Assembly: GCA_019671005.1 (NCBI GenBank) | Contig: CM033752.1 | Coordinates: 18,174,969-18,238,968, forward strand | Direction: 5' to 3' | Length of the DNA: 64,000 nt | From: Hibiscus mutabilis | Taxonomy: Eukaryota > Streptophyta > Magnoliopsida > Malvales > Malvaceae | In this document: one piece after another, positions 35,322 through 46,460 of the stretch | How the letters are laid out: the number at the start of each line of letters is the position of its first letter | Position numbering within the stretch: the first letter of the stretch is position 1 | The notes under the pieces: model-generated | Database searches by the model: none | Told to the model about the DNA's origin: nothing | Seen by the model: the letters and a program-made list of their open reading frames with translations, nothing else | Program-made: the position numbers and the translations under genes

Positions 35322-37061
35322 GATCTCATGTTTGGTCAACAAATGAGCATTGACCCAAGTTATGGAACCTCGTGTTAGTTTGGGTAATCAGATCCATTGG
35401 GCCATGTTTGGTCCCTATTGGGTGAGAATTGAGCCTCATAGGCTTGTGTAGTAACCATTTTGTGAACAGGGAAGAAAATATGAGGTTTTATGTTGCAATT
35501 TTATCCTTTTTCAAATAAAAGGCTGAACATTCATTTATTTCCCTTACCTTTCACGTGAAAAAATGGACAAGGTGAGATCACCCATTCCTCTTCATCTTTC
35601 TTTTCCCACACAATCCCTTCTTTCTTCCTACTTTCAAGCCTTGTCCAACAACAAAGATCCAAGCTTTCATAATCATTTTTTCTTTTCAAGACTTAAATTT
35701 TAAGTATGTTTTTCCTCATCTCATGAGCTTCAAGAAAATAATATTATCTTATGAAAAGGTGAGTTTTTCTATAAATGGATTTTTTTAAAAAAAATGGGGT
35801 TTTAAGAGCTTCAACCCATTTCTTTTGTTACAAATTTGTAGTTAAATCTTCACATGGTTTCTAACTCAAGCCTTGACTCATTTTCATGATGGTATGGCAA
35901 GAGAAGGTGTTTGGGGAGTTCCGTCAAGTTGGGTTAAGAGAGAAAGTTTGGGGATTTTGCTTGGAAGTTTAAATTTGGGAATCCTTGCAAAAGTTCATTA
36001 CATCTTTAACTCTTAATCTTCTTGAGGATCATAAAGTGATTCTCTACTTGATGTTGTTGTTTATGGTTGCTAGTTGGGTGTTTGGTAGCTTAGAGTCTTG
36101 TTAATGGTGAAATCTGGAAAAATGTTAATAAGGCGTAAAAAGGGTAGCAAACCACTCTAATTAACTCCCATAAGATGTAGGATTGGGTTAAGGGGGTAAA
36201 GACTACGTTTTAGGGGATTGGGAAGTGATTTCCCAAGCCATGGAAGCCATTTATGGGCTTCGGTATTGATACATAAAGAGCTTGTACCGATACCCTATGT
36301 TATATATGATGAACACAGAAAATTCTTGAAAGGCATATCAGTGCACCTAAGGAGGGTATATGTACCCTTATTCCATCAAATTCCAATGGTGAAAATATGT
36401 ACCGGTATGCGTTAGAGCGTATCAGTATCTTAGGGGTATCGATACACGACCCCGTGTACTGGTACGAGACTACTAATTTAACCCCTTTGAGTTTTAACTG
36501 TGTATCAACACACTTGGGTTGGGTATCGATACCCAGAGGGGTGTATCGGTACAAGTTGGTGGGTATCGATAACCACTAGGCAATCTGCCCAAAAAATACA
36601 TTTTGAGTTTAAGCGACCTATAATTCAAGGACTATGGCCCAATGGGCTTCTAAGGTGGTAAAATAAATAGTAAAACTAAGAAACCGAAATTTAACCCTCA
36701 TGATGGGTGTAACATGTAATTGTAACACCCTCGACCCAGATGCCACAATTGGACCTTGAGCCAAACCCAAAACCATAAAATATTGCCACTAGATTTAGCC
36801 CAAACACATTCATTTCATAAAATCCATTAGGTTCAAATATTTGACATGAACAAATAGTTAAAACGTTATGTAGGAGCTCCATTTAAAATACATAATTAAA
36901 AGCATTTGACTCATAATTTGAAATCCAAAATGAGAGTTACAATACAACATAGGGTCTTACAAATACATAGCCCAAATAATCTAAGTATTGTACTTGGACA
37001 ACAAGTCAATGTTGAGGTCCTACTCCGCTGGTGCTCCAACGATGCACAATAACCTACTAAC

Positions 37062-37111
37062 CTGCAAACGGAAACAACAATTCCGAATGATGAGCTAATG
37101 AAGCTCAGTGG
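37062..37111 (-). promoter_or_regulatory. Stem-loop module and acceptor in the solo LTR
   Basis: Sense order: CCAC, stem TGAGCT, loop TCATT, stem AGCTCA, then TTGTTGTTTCCGTTTGCAG/G, a textbook plant acceptor (CAG at 37064-37062). Confidence 0.5.
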
Positions 37112-37689
37112 ATACACCTCCACTCAACCATGCTTCATGCAAATTATAAATAAGAGCATGTAGCAAAAAGAATGATATCATGGCATAATATAACAATATT
37201 GGCGCTACCTCTAGCCACCTAAACATGTAGCAAGCAATGGAAAAGACATTAATCCCATATAGCACATAGTTGTCATACCAACGAACCTAGAGTGAGGCCC
37301 AGTGCCACATAACTTCAAGAACGTACACTAAATGGGTGAGGCCCGGTACCACACAGCTTTGGGAATGTACATTCGGCAATCTATAACCATAGTGTTGCAA
37401 CACACTCTTCCTCTCACTGGGTATCCAGATCCCATCAATCAAAGTGACCCAACCACAAAAGTGCCCTTACTTGGTCCATAACAACACACAATCCACCAAG
37501 GATTCCTATGGTTTCTATTATAAACAAGTTACCCAACATTTACCAAGTTATTACTCATTATGCTCATATATTAAGTTAAATTGTCGATTTTTCAATTTTA
37601 CTATTCATTTTACCACATTAGAAGTCCATTGGGCCTTAGTCCTCGAATTATAGGCTCCTCGAACTCAAAACGTAATTTCCTAGCAGATT

Positions 37690-38015
37690 GTCCAACGAGT
37701 ACCAATACTCGCTTAAGTGTATCGATACGTTACTGTAGGTACCGATACCCACTTATGCGTACTAATACTCAGCTTTGCATGTTGAAGGGGTTTAACCTAA
37801 ACCCTGTACTGATACACGAGGTCGTGTATCGATACACTATCGATACCGATATGCCCCTAAGCATACCGATACCCAAATTTGCTGCTAGAATTTTGATGGA
37901 ACAAGGGGAATCGGTACTCTTATAAGCGTACCGGTACGCTCTTCAAACTCTGCTTGAGTTAGCCATTCAAAAGAAAAGAGGGTACCGATACTAGTTCATC
38001 CAATATCGGTATATG
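37690..38015. repeat. GTATCGATACC / GTACCGGTAC palindrome block
   Basis: Dense run of related short palindromes (for example GTGTATCGATACAC, GCGTACCGGTACGC). Similar blocks lie at 27690-27945, 36260-36580, 50220-50395, 58635-58675 and 61135-61375. Confidence 0.75.
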
Positions 38016-39736
38016 ATCCCAGAATTTGAATTCTGGAGCTCGTAAATCACCCTTAGCTCCTCCAAACCTTGATGACAAAGCCCCAAATTAAACTACAAAT
38101 TATGGAAGGTATTTTAAGTGGTTTCCTATCATTTTTACACAATTTTAACTACAACTTCAAATTTAGCCATTAATGGAGTTTCAAGCTCTCAACCAACCAA
38201 AACATCAAACCAAGCAACAAGCAATCTAGTTTTATGATTTCCAAGAATACAAGGGAGTTAGTAGTTTACTAACCTTGATGATGCCACTGGAAATGAAACC
38301 TCAAGACAAGCCTTCAAGCTTCTTCTTTCCACATCATTAACTACAAGAAAATGTTGTAAGATGAGTTAAAATATTGTTGGGAGACTAAAAGAGACTAAAG
38401 ATATGCTTCAAAAACAAGAAATGGAGCCAAAAACCCTCATTCTCATTCTTCCTCTTTCACCCCTCGCGAAACACTCATTTTCCAACCACCGCCATAACTC
38501 ACCAAACTTACCTTGATAGATAGATCCTTGAGTGGTGACTAACCTTCTGTCAAAGATAAATCTAGGATTCACACTTAAATTGACAAAGATTACACCTTTA
38601 GACTTGGTTCATGGGAGGGAGATGAGCTATGATAAAGGGAGAAGACAAAGGGACATGGTGAGATCACCAATTAACTTTTCTATAGAAATAATGAAGCCCC
38701 TTCTTCCACCCTCTTCAAAAAGAGAAAATTACCCCACTAACCCCATTCATTCTCCCAACTCATCACCCAACCAAAGCCCAAACCCAATAACCCAAAAATA
38801 AGCTCACAAAGGCTCGTCAGGCCTAAACTCTAGGCCCAAATGCAAAACCCATGCTTCAAGTTGAACCGACCCTTAGATTTTGAAATTTGGGTCGTTATAG
38901 TAATAGCTTGATAAGTGATGATTTGAGATAACCATGATGGTTAGTTTTATGCCTTGGGGGCATTTGCTTAATAGCTTGGCTTGTTGCCTCTTACCTCTTG
39001 GTGAGTTGTTTGAAAGCTCGAGGAGCATGTATTGTTTTATGATTGATGGAAAAGAATCTGGATGTCCTAGATTCAGTACTACGTTACTTATATAAGGGGA
39101 TGCATACTTTAGGCTGTGTGAACAAGTACATCTGATGTACCCACGGCTGAGTGATCTGGGTGCGATTAGAAACTTATCTATGGCTATGGTGATCCAGATA
39201 AGGTAATAAACTCAATAGGCTGAGTAAGCTTGAGTAACCTGATAGGCTGAGTGACCTCAGGTAACGAATACTTATGGCTAATGTGATCCAAGTATGTCTA
39301 GGGCATATCCTTGGCTATGGTGATCTGAAAATGGTTTATTTAACCTGACGACTATGTGAACACGGGTAACCCAGCGGCTGTGTGAGCACGGGTAAAGTAG
39401 GGATTTGTTGGCCAATTATATAGATAATGTAAGGATGTATGCATGTATGTTGTATGGATATAGATGATGGCTTATGTACTTGATGGCAAAGTGATTAGGG
39501 AACGATATGTACTAACTTGATAGGCTATGTGACCTCGAGTATGGAAAAACTTTGTGGATCATGTAAGACTTGTTGTAGACTTAATAATACCTTGAGATAG
39601 GTGATCCAAGAACTCTAGCTTGTGTAGGCTAGATGATAGCTTATAGATAGTAAAGCCTTATCTATACTATTTAAAATCTATTTATCTTGCATGCTTATTT
39701 TATGATAATCATGAATTATGGTAGAGTATAATTGTT

Positions 39737-39787
39737 CCACTGAGCTTTGTTAGCTCAGCGTGCAGATGTGTTGTCTTTCGTGCGTAG
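39737..39787 (+). promoter_or_regulatory. Stem-loop module and acceptor (LTR G)
   Basis: CCAC, stem TGAGCT, loop TTGTT, stem AGCTCA, GCGTG, then TTGTCTTTCGTGCGTAG/G (AG at 39786-39787). Confidence 0.5.
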
Positions 39788-40147
39788 GTTGACAAGTCAC
39801 CCTTTTGAGAAGCACATCGACGAGGATTTCCCAGCACCACGTTTGCTTCAGAGAACAACACTTGTTATTTCAGTTTGGGTTAATGTATTCATAGAACCTT
39901 ACCACTGTCAAGTCTGTAACTCTATTTGAAATATTATTTTGGTATACGATATTTTAAACTTGAAGCTCCCATTTTTTAAACTTAATTTTAATGTTATTTA
40001 CCTTCTTGGATTTATGAATATTTAATATTTTTAAATGATGGCTAAACTCATGGTCTTAAATTGGAAATTTGATGTGTCAGTTTTTGGGTGACCCAAATGT
40101 AATTCATTGGATCGGGATCAAGATCAAGATCGGGGTGTTATATTTAG

Positions 40148-40159
40148 TGGTATCACAGC
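40148..40159 (+). other. Primer-binding site of element G
   Basis: TGGTATCACAGC, one change from the tRNA-iMet site, 5 bp after the LTR end. Confidence 0.85.
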
Positions 40160-40280
40160 TTAGGTTTAGCGTGTTCTAGGAAACCTCAGAGTGGTATAGA
40201 GGTCGTGATGTGTCTAGTGAATACAAGCCCCTAAATTTAAGTTGTACTCTTTCAAGACTGGGAATCCTGATGGTGTTGCC

Positions 40281-40300
40281 TTGTTTCCTTGTGTTTTCAG
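40281..40300 (+). promoter_or_regulatory. Predicted 3' splice acceptor before gag
   Basis: TTGTTTCCTTGTGTTTTCAG: an uninterrupted pyrimidine-rich tract with CAG, 9 nt upstream of the gag ATG at 40310. It would let a donor in the LTR be joined directly to gag. Confidence 0.5.
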
Positions 40301-40309
40301 AAAAGTTCG

Positions 40310-40432
40310 ATGGCGGGTGTTGCCAAACGCGACCAAGAAATTCGTGAGGAGAGCCATGTCTCTCAAGCAGAAGACTTTGGTAAGGAGTCTATCCTAGATT
40401 TTGGGGACATGAGCCTTCCAGGAGGTACCAGA
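40310..40432 (+). pseudogene. gag N-terminus of element G, interrupted
   Basis: 41 open codons starting MAGVAKRDQEIREES and ending SLPGGTR, where TGTAACACCCCG of LTR H begins. Gag would form the capsid of the particle. The start is the first ATG after primer site and predicted acceptor. A plausible continuation in another frame appears after LTR H (QDLGVSQVVQAILR near 44155), so H may have landed inside this gag; the family of the downstream pol is uncertain. Confidence 0.65.
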
Positions 40433-41454
40433 TGTAACACCCCGATAAATAATGCTTTAATTATTTAAGGTTCTATTTTATTTTAAGGACTTAATTGCAT
40501 GAATAATAAGTTTAAGAGTCATTATGTGAACCTATTTCTGTTCAGGGCGTAAGGCTTGATTAAGCCATTCACCTTTGGCCATTAAAAGTGTAAAAAAAGT
40601 GGGAAATTACAGCTTTGGGGTTTCAAACTTGTGTCCACTGCTTGGTAAACCCAAGCTTTATTCATTCGAGCTAAGGCTCTTTCATGTTGAAATCTATGTA
40701 GTATTTATCTTAAATTATACTATGTTGTTATATCTGAAAATAAATAAAAGTTTAACTCACCTACCAAAGAGATGCTGATTCGAATCTAAAAGAAATACCC
40801 AATTTTTTTTCCTTTACCAACTCTTCTTCTTCCCCCTGTCTCCATCTTAGATCTGCCCTTACCGCTGCGTCGTGGTGTACTCCGCCCTTACCAATAAAAT
40901 CCTTGCCTTCGTCTGACCAAAACCCCTATCCTCACTCATCAATTTAACCATTCCGATCGATGATGAAGCTACTCAAAGCCTCGTCGAAAACCTCATTCCT
41001 TATATGCTATTTTTCCCTTCAATTCTAGTCATATCTGTCCTCGTTCGTTCGTTCGTCTAACTCTAGCAAGGCTCTCGTCGGAGTTTCATGTATTCCGACG
41101 AAGGTTTGACATTTCAGGTAATTTTTGACCTAGATCTGGAATATTAGGTTAATGAGTGAGTGTGGTTTGATTGAGTTTTGAAAAATATTAGGTAATTTTC
41201 CTATAATTTTGGGCTACGCGTGGGGTACACGCGCCATCCAAGGCAATTTCTGGCCGTCTTGGATGGTGGCCTAGGTGAATCGGCCTTAAACTGATTTTCC
41301 CTTAAACCGAACCGAGCTAAATTGTCTTAAACTGGTTCTGTCCAACCCGAGTTGATCCAGCTCGACCTGACCGACCCGAAACCCAACTCGTCTGACCCAA
41401 ACATGACCCGACCCGATCTAAACCTGTTTGACCTGACCTATTGGTCGAGTTAAC

Positions 41455-41580
41455 CTGTTGACTGAGTCAAATCGCTCGAGTCAACATAGCTGAGTCAATT
41501 TGGTTGACTATTGACTTTGACTGCTGATGTCAACGTTGACTTTGACTGCTGACATTAGCATTGACTTTGACCCGAAAAGT
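41455..41580. promoter_or_regulatory. Cluster of TTGAC (W-box-like) cores in LTR H
   Basis: About a dozen TTGAC or GTCAA cores in roughly 125 bp, about 120-240 bp upstream of a TATA-like element. Repeated at 53935-54095, where a perfect TGACGTCA occurs at about 54057-54064. TTGAC is the core bound by plant WRKY factors. Confidence 0.5.
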
Positions 41581-43069
41581 CAAAATTTTTTAAAATCCTT
41601 ATTTTACATTTTTTGACATCCTGAGTCCGTTTTTGAAGTCAGTTTTGCAAAATTTTAATATGAAAGCCTCCAAATCTGACCTTGAATATAAGCTTGTGTA
41701 TATAATTAATTATTCAGTTTATTTACTTGAGCAAGAATTGATTATGGAATATGTTAATCGAAAGGTATTCACACATCTTTGGATTCGAGAGGCCGAGGGA
41801 CATAGAATTCGGGTTTGAGAGTGATCAAATAGAGAACTAGGGGCCAATTGCGTAACACCGATCCGAGGTAATACATTACTACCTTTTGCATGCTTTATGA
41901 ATCATGTTGGTATTTTGTTAAAATATGTATGATTATAATGAATAATATTAAAGGATCTGATATCTCAAATATTTCGTTAAGAAAAGATGATAATACCTTT
42001 AAGACATAAGAATGGTTAAAATACCCGTAACAAAAGAAATGATCTAGAATATACACTTGATCTGATAAAATAACCATCTCATCTGAAATCCCTGATATAT
42101 TGGGAAATACTTTGAAATCAATATGCAAATATGTGTGATAACAAACCACTTGGATTTTTCTGAACTTTGGATAAACGCCTGAAGATAAATTAACTGGAAT
42201 TTCTTTGTATTCTTGAATTGATCTAAATAACAGTAAAGAATGAATTAATCGGCATAATTGAAATGAGAGATATAACCTCAGGCGCTAAAATTGCCAAATT
42301 AACTGAAATAAAGGATATACTCCCAAGAATCTGAAATGAATAAGTTGTTTGTAAGGACCGTAAGGATCAGGATGTTTGAACAACCATTGAGCACATAAAT
42401 AATTAAATACCCACGTGACTTGAGATATGTGAAGGCTTGGAAATTCTAAAATTTTTGATAGACCGCAAATGATTGTAACGCCTCTATGGGTTTGAAGGCT
42501 GACTTATGAAAATCAGTCATTCTTAAGACCATTACAATAATGAAAGAATATTGCACAAATACATATCCAATCATTCGAGGCTCGTTCTAGGATAATTTGT
42601 GACAGTGACCTGTTCAACTATACCACATAGCTCGAACTAAGTAATGAAAACGTGTGAGGTATACCTAGTCAAATGCTTGAAAAGTAATGCATTAATGAGA
42701 TGTGGTTAATGGAATGGACTTAGAAGCTTGGCATGCCACCAGCAATCTTTAGCATAGAAAATCACCTATTTACCCTATCAGGATTAAACTACAAAATTTC
42801 CCTTGAATGTTAAAATAACTAAAATACCCCTGTAAGCAAAATTGACTGAAACCCTCTAGATATATTTCAATTCTAGCATAATCAAGACTTTTATCTGTCT
42901 AAAATACACCATTGTATTTGATCTGAAAACATGCTCTCTGGTTACTATTTCACTAAAAATAATTGTTTGCTTTGTATCTACTACTATAACTATTTATTGC
43001 TTATTACTGTTATTATTTACCTAGACTATTTTACTGGGGTACTTGGAATATGATATGAAGTCTCTACAG

Positions 43070-43340
43070 GTTCAACCCTAATCCGATATGGTAATACCTT
43101 CTAGCTTCTGTATCAGGTTCTTATGTTTCAGCTAAGGTAATACCTTATGGCTTATGTATCAGGTTCATATGCTTTGGCTAGGGTAATACCTTTTGGCTTT
43201 TGTATCAGGCTCTTATGCTTCGTCTAGGATAATACCTTACGGCTTATGTATCAAGTTCCTATGCTTCAGCTAGGGTAATACCTTCTGGCTTCTATATCAG
43301 GTTTCTATATTTTGGTTAGGGTAATACATTCAGCATTCAG
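43070..43340. repeat. About 46-bp minisatellite in LTR H
   Basis: Unit GGGTAATACCTTCTGGCTTC, then TGTATCAGGTTCCTATGCTT plus CGGCTA. Five to six copies here and again at 55520-55770. It lies in the predicted intron 41868-43933. Confidence 0.8.
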
Positions 43341-44154
43341 GCATATATGCTTCAGCTACGGTGATTCCTTCTAGACCTAAGGCATTCGCTTAGGTAAGCT
43401 CCTACGTCCAATGGGCCCAGGGTAAGTCTTTCTAGATACCGTTATGGGTTACTACATATTGACATACGGTTGGAGGGTAGTTAGGTGATTAAAACAAAAC
43501 TTTATGTCTCCTTCTGAAATTTACCCTACTGAATTAGTTTACCAAAGTCTTAAACTCTCAGTGTGCTTCTAATTTATGCTTAATGAAACACACTAAACTC
43601 CCCGATTCAAATTCTGTAATTTGTATCTCTTCTGAATCTCTGGGCTATATGCTTATCGTTTGATACTCGTGTGATCGAATAAATAATAACTATGTCACCT
43701 TCTAATATACTGTTTCAATGGAATATTAAATCAAAATTGGAGTCTGTTGTTACTGGAACATCATAACAGCATTACACTTTTCTTATATCTGCATGTTGCC
43801 TAAAGTATTTCCTAGTAGTTCTGTATTACTAAGCTTTTCGAAACACACATTTTTACCATCGCATGTTAAAAGAATTTGATCATGGTTCAGTGATCGACAT
43901 CAGTGTTTGAAGTTCCCTCGATGTTGCATGCAGAGTACGGTACTGGTACAACTAGTAGGCATGTATGTTGTGTCTTATTTTAAGTCTAAGTTTGTCATAT
44001 ATTTTTCGAATTACAATTCTATGTATAATGATTTTCTAAAATGACATCTTAAGTGAATTTAATCTTTATGGGATTTAATTTTATTAGAAGAAAAAACATT
44101 TTATCTATGAGGATTTTTAATGTGGGTCGCTCTTGTGACCCAAATGTGACCTCC

Positions 44155-44740
44155 AAGATTTAGGTGTCTCGCAAGTGGTGCAAGCTATTCTAAGGTAATT
44201 TGAGACACCTCATATGACCTCTGTTGACAGGCTTCACCGTTTTAGGCCAAAAGATCTCGAAGGGTTGGGTGAGAATGACCCAATCAAGGTTGAACAGTGA
44301 TTAAGAGACACTCAGATGATTTTAAGACAAATAAGAGAAACTTCGGATAATGACCTTGATTGTATTGTCTCCCTTCTTCAGGGAAATGCACATGAGTGGT
44401 GGGAGACTGTGAGTTGGGACTACAGTATGCACTTCTGACATCCGATGTTTTCTTGGAAGAGTTCAAGAAGAAGTACATCAATGAGGCTCCCATGGATGAA
44501 ATGAGAGATCAGTTCCAGCATCTAGTTCAGGCAGACAAGACAATGTTTGAGTACGAGCAAAAGTTTCTATGGTTGAGCCATTATGCCCCAGAGTTAGTTA
44601 TCACCGAGGGGTTGAGGTGTAAGAGGTTTAGACATAGGTTGAAGGTTGACCTTTGGATGCACATGATAGCGGGTCTACATGGGACATTCTTTGAGTTAGA
44701 AAATAGTGTGAAGACACTTGAACGACTTTAGGGTTTGACA
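44155..44740 (+). pseudogene. Chromovirus gag (broken)
   Basis: Capsid gene remains. Readable pieces: QDLGVSQVVQAILR, RLHRFRPKDLEGLGENDPIK, LRDTQMILRQIRETSDN, SLLQGNAHEWWETVSWDYS; after a frame change at about 44435, FLEEFKKKYINEAPMDEMR, FEYEQKFLWLSHYAPELV and HRLKVDLWMHMIAGL. This is the Ty3/Gypsy gag domain of the Tekay-like group. A stop after KVEQ is most simply a Trp codon changed to TGA. No zinc knuckle is recognisable downstream (44740-44950). Confidence 0.8.
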
Positions 44741-44952
44741 CCGAGTTAGATTGAGGACTCTAGATGCCATCATATGTTCTTTTCAAGCTCCATCTTGAAG
44801 TTTTCCTGCTTCAGGGGATTCAAAGAGAGTTGCTTCAGATCAGCTACGGAGGAACGGTCAAGGATCCAAGTTGAGGGTTTGTAGGGATCATTGATTTCTG
44901 CTCTAGAAGCGAGTACTAATGGTTCAGCCAAAGTGTTGCTTCAGATGTATCT

Positions 44953-45171
44953 GTGGAAAACTTGAATGTGGGAATGTTAGTTACTAGTTGTTTTGGTGAG
45001 ATGGTTATGGTTAAGAGGTTGTATAGGAGATGCATGTTGGTTGTTCAAGGCAATAAGTTTTTCGTAGATTTGATGGAGTTGCCATTTCACGGTTTTGATG
45101 TTATCTTTGGAATAGATTGGTTGAGTGAGCATAAGGCAGTTGTGGACTGTGAATCTAAAAGGATCTTTTAA
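44953..45171 (+). pseudogene. Chromovirus aspartic protease fragment
   Basis: Reads ENLNVGMLVTSCFGEMVMVK and further on FDVIFGIDWLSEHKAVVDC, the conserved end of the retropepsin domain. The N-terminal catalytic Asp segment is not visible. It ends in TAA right after SKRIF. Position between gag and RT is as expected. Confidence 0.8.
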
Positions 45172-45276
45172 TATCTTACCGAAGATTATGAGGTTGCGGT
45201 GGTTGGCAAAAATGTAAAGTTTTTTTCCAATGTTGTATTGGCCACACGAGCTGAAAAGATGATGCAATTACCCCAT

Positions 45277-46050
45277 ATTGTATGGCGCCAAAAGAGTTAA
45301 AGGAGTTAAAAACTCAACTTTAGGAGTTGTTGGATTGAGGGTTCATCCCCTAGTGTTTCACCATAGGGTGCGCCAGTTCGTTTTGTTAAAAAGAAGAATG
45401 ATAGGATGCGCATGTGCATTGATTACAAGCAATTGAATAAATTGATGGTTAAAAATAAGTTTCCGTTACCACAAATAGATGATATGTTCGATCATTTATG
45501 TAGAGCGGTGGTGTTTTCAAAAATTAACCTGAGGTTGAGGTATTATCAGCTAAAGGTTAAGGACATGTATGTTCCAAAAATTGCTTTTTGCACAAGGTAT
45601 GGGCATTATGAATTTTTTGTGATGTCGTTTGGCTTGACAAATACCCCAGCGGCTTTCTTAGAGATGATGAATAGGGTGTTCTATGAATATCTTGACCAAT
45701 TTGTGGTTGTGTATATTGATGACATCCTTGTGTACTCTCGTACTGAAGAGGATCATGATTGACACTTGCGAATTGTGTTGCAAGCTTTAAAGGAAAATTA
45801 GTTGTATGCTAAGCTAAGTAAGTGCGAGTTTTGGCTTACGAAAGTAATGTTTCTTGGTCATGTGGTTTTGGCGGAGGGTATTCGTGTTGATCCGTAGAAT
45901 AATGAGGCTATCCTTAATTGGAAACAGCCGTTGATGAAGTTTTATTGGATTAGCTGGTATTATCATCATTTCGTTGATGGGTTTTCTAGTATTGCTGCTC
46001 CATTGACGAAGTTGCTGCAAAAAGAATGTTCCTTATGTATGGACGGAGTG
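45277..46050 (+). pseudogene. Chromovirus reverse transcriptase (broken)
   Basis: Begins YCMAPKELKELKTQL (Tyr-Arg-Met-Ala-Pro in relatives), then CIDYKQLNKLMVKNKFPLPQ, YGHYEFFVMSFGLTNTPAAF and the catalytic VVYIDDILVYS near 45710-45740 with both Asp intact. After a stop at 45760 the thumb and connection continue (LYAKLSKCEFWL, FLGHVVLAEGIRVDP). Stops at about 45799 and 45895 replace Gln codons (CAG to TAG) of the family. Confidence 0.85.
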
Positions 46051-46460
46051 TCAACAGCGTAGTTTTGAGAAGTTGAAGGAGGTTTGACTCATGTTAAAAG
46101 TAAGGAGTTCGTGGTGATGCAATGTTGGGTTGGGACGTGTGTTGATACAAAACGGAAAAGTGATGGCTAGTTGAAAATTCATGAGTGCAACTACCCGACC
46201 CATGATTTGGAGCTTGCGAAGGTGGTGTTTGATTTGAAAATTTGGAGACATTACCTTTATGGTGACAAATGTACTATTTACATCGATCACAAAAGTCTAA
46301 AGTATTTGATGTCTCAAAAGGAATTGAACCTTAGGCTACACAAGTGGATTGAGTTGCTTAAGGATTACTATTTGACAATTAAGTATCATCCCGGAAAAGC
46401 CAATATGGTGGCGGATGCGTTAAGTCGTAAAGTTTCTGTTGAGCTTAGAGCAATGTTTGT
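46051..46460 (+). pseudogene. Chromovirus RNase H (broken)
   Basis: Clear from 46171: YPTHDLELAKVVFDLKIWRH, TIYIDHKSLKYLMSQKELN, then HPGKANMVADALSRK, the standard end of the domain with its Asp residues (TIYIDH and VADALSR). The segment holding the first catalytic Asp, 46090-46170, is short and out of frame. Confidence 0.85.

Larger units (their letters stand above)
36721..38899 (-). mobile_element. Solo LTR (G subfamily) with 5-bp target duplication
   Basis: Begins TGTAACACCCTCGACCC and ends GGGTCGTTATA. GTAAT flanks both sides (36716-36720 and 38900-38904). The related LTR at 61500-61530 has the uninterrupted sequence GTAACGTGTAATAGCTTGAT, i.e. the empty site. Reverse orientation is shown by TATAACGACCC at its start and a segment (37610-37670) that is the inverted relative of LTR G 36600-36655. 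No internal region or second LTR. Confidence 0.9.
35322..40142 (+). repeat. 5' LTR of element G, with nested solo LTR
   Basis: First bases of the LTR are deleted (compare 57671 TGTAACGACCC). Ends GGGGTGTTATA (CA changed to TA) next to a primer site. Early donor AAAAG/GTGAGT (GT at 35759), palindrome block (36260-36580), irregular repeats containing GGCTGAGTGACCTC (39110-39560), hairpin (39737-39762), acceptor (39787). Interrupted by 36721-38899. Confidence 0.8.
40433..44148 (+). repeat. LTR H, 3' end lost
   Basis: Begins TGTAACACCCCGATAAATAA. Second, partial copy at 53702-56036. Contains a GC-richer stretch (40850-41460), a TTGAC cluster (41455-41580), a TATA-like TATATAA (41699-41705), donor CCGAG/GTAATA (GT at 41868), a 46-bp array (43070-43340) and acceptor GATGTTGCATGCAG (to 43933). 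The right end (GACCCAAATGTGAC) resembles LTR G about 50 bp before its end and then stops, so it is truncated; the boundary is approximate. Confidence 0.65.

Noticed and set aside
38532..38801. 89-codon open frame
   Set aside because: Inside the solo LTR, antisense to it, with low-complexity proline/asparagine end and no recognisable domain.
40840..41110. GC-richer stretch in LTR H that could be a captured host gene piece
   Set aside because: No open frame with a recognisable product; contains simple repeats such as CGTTCGTTCGTTCG; kept only as part of the LTR.
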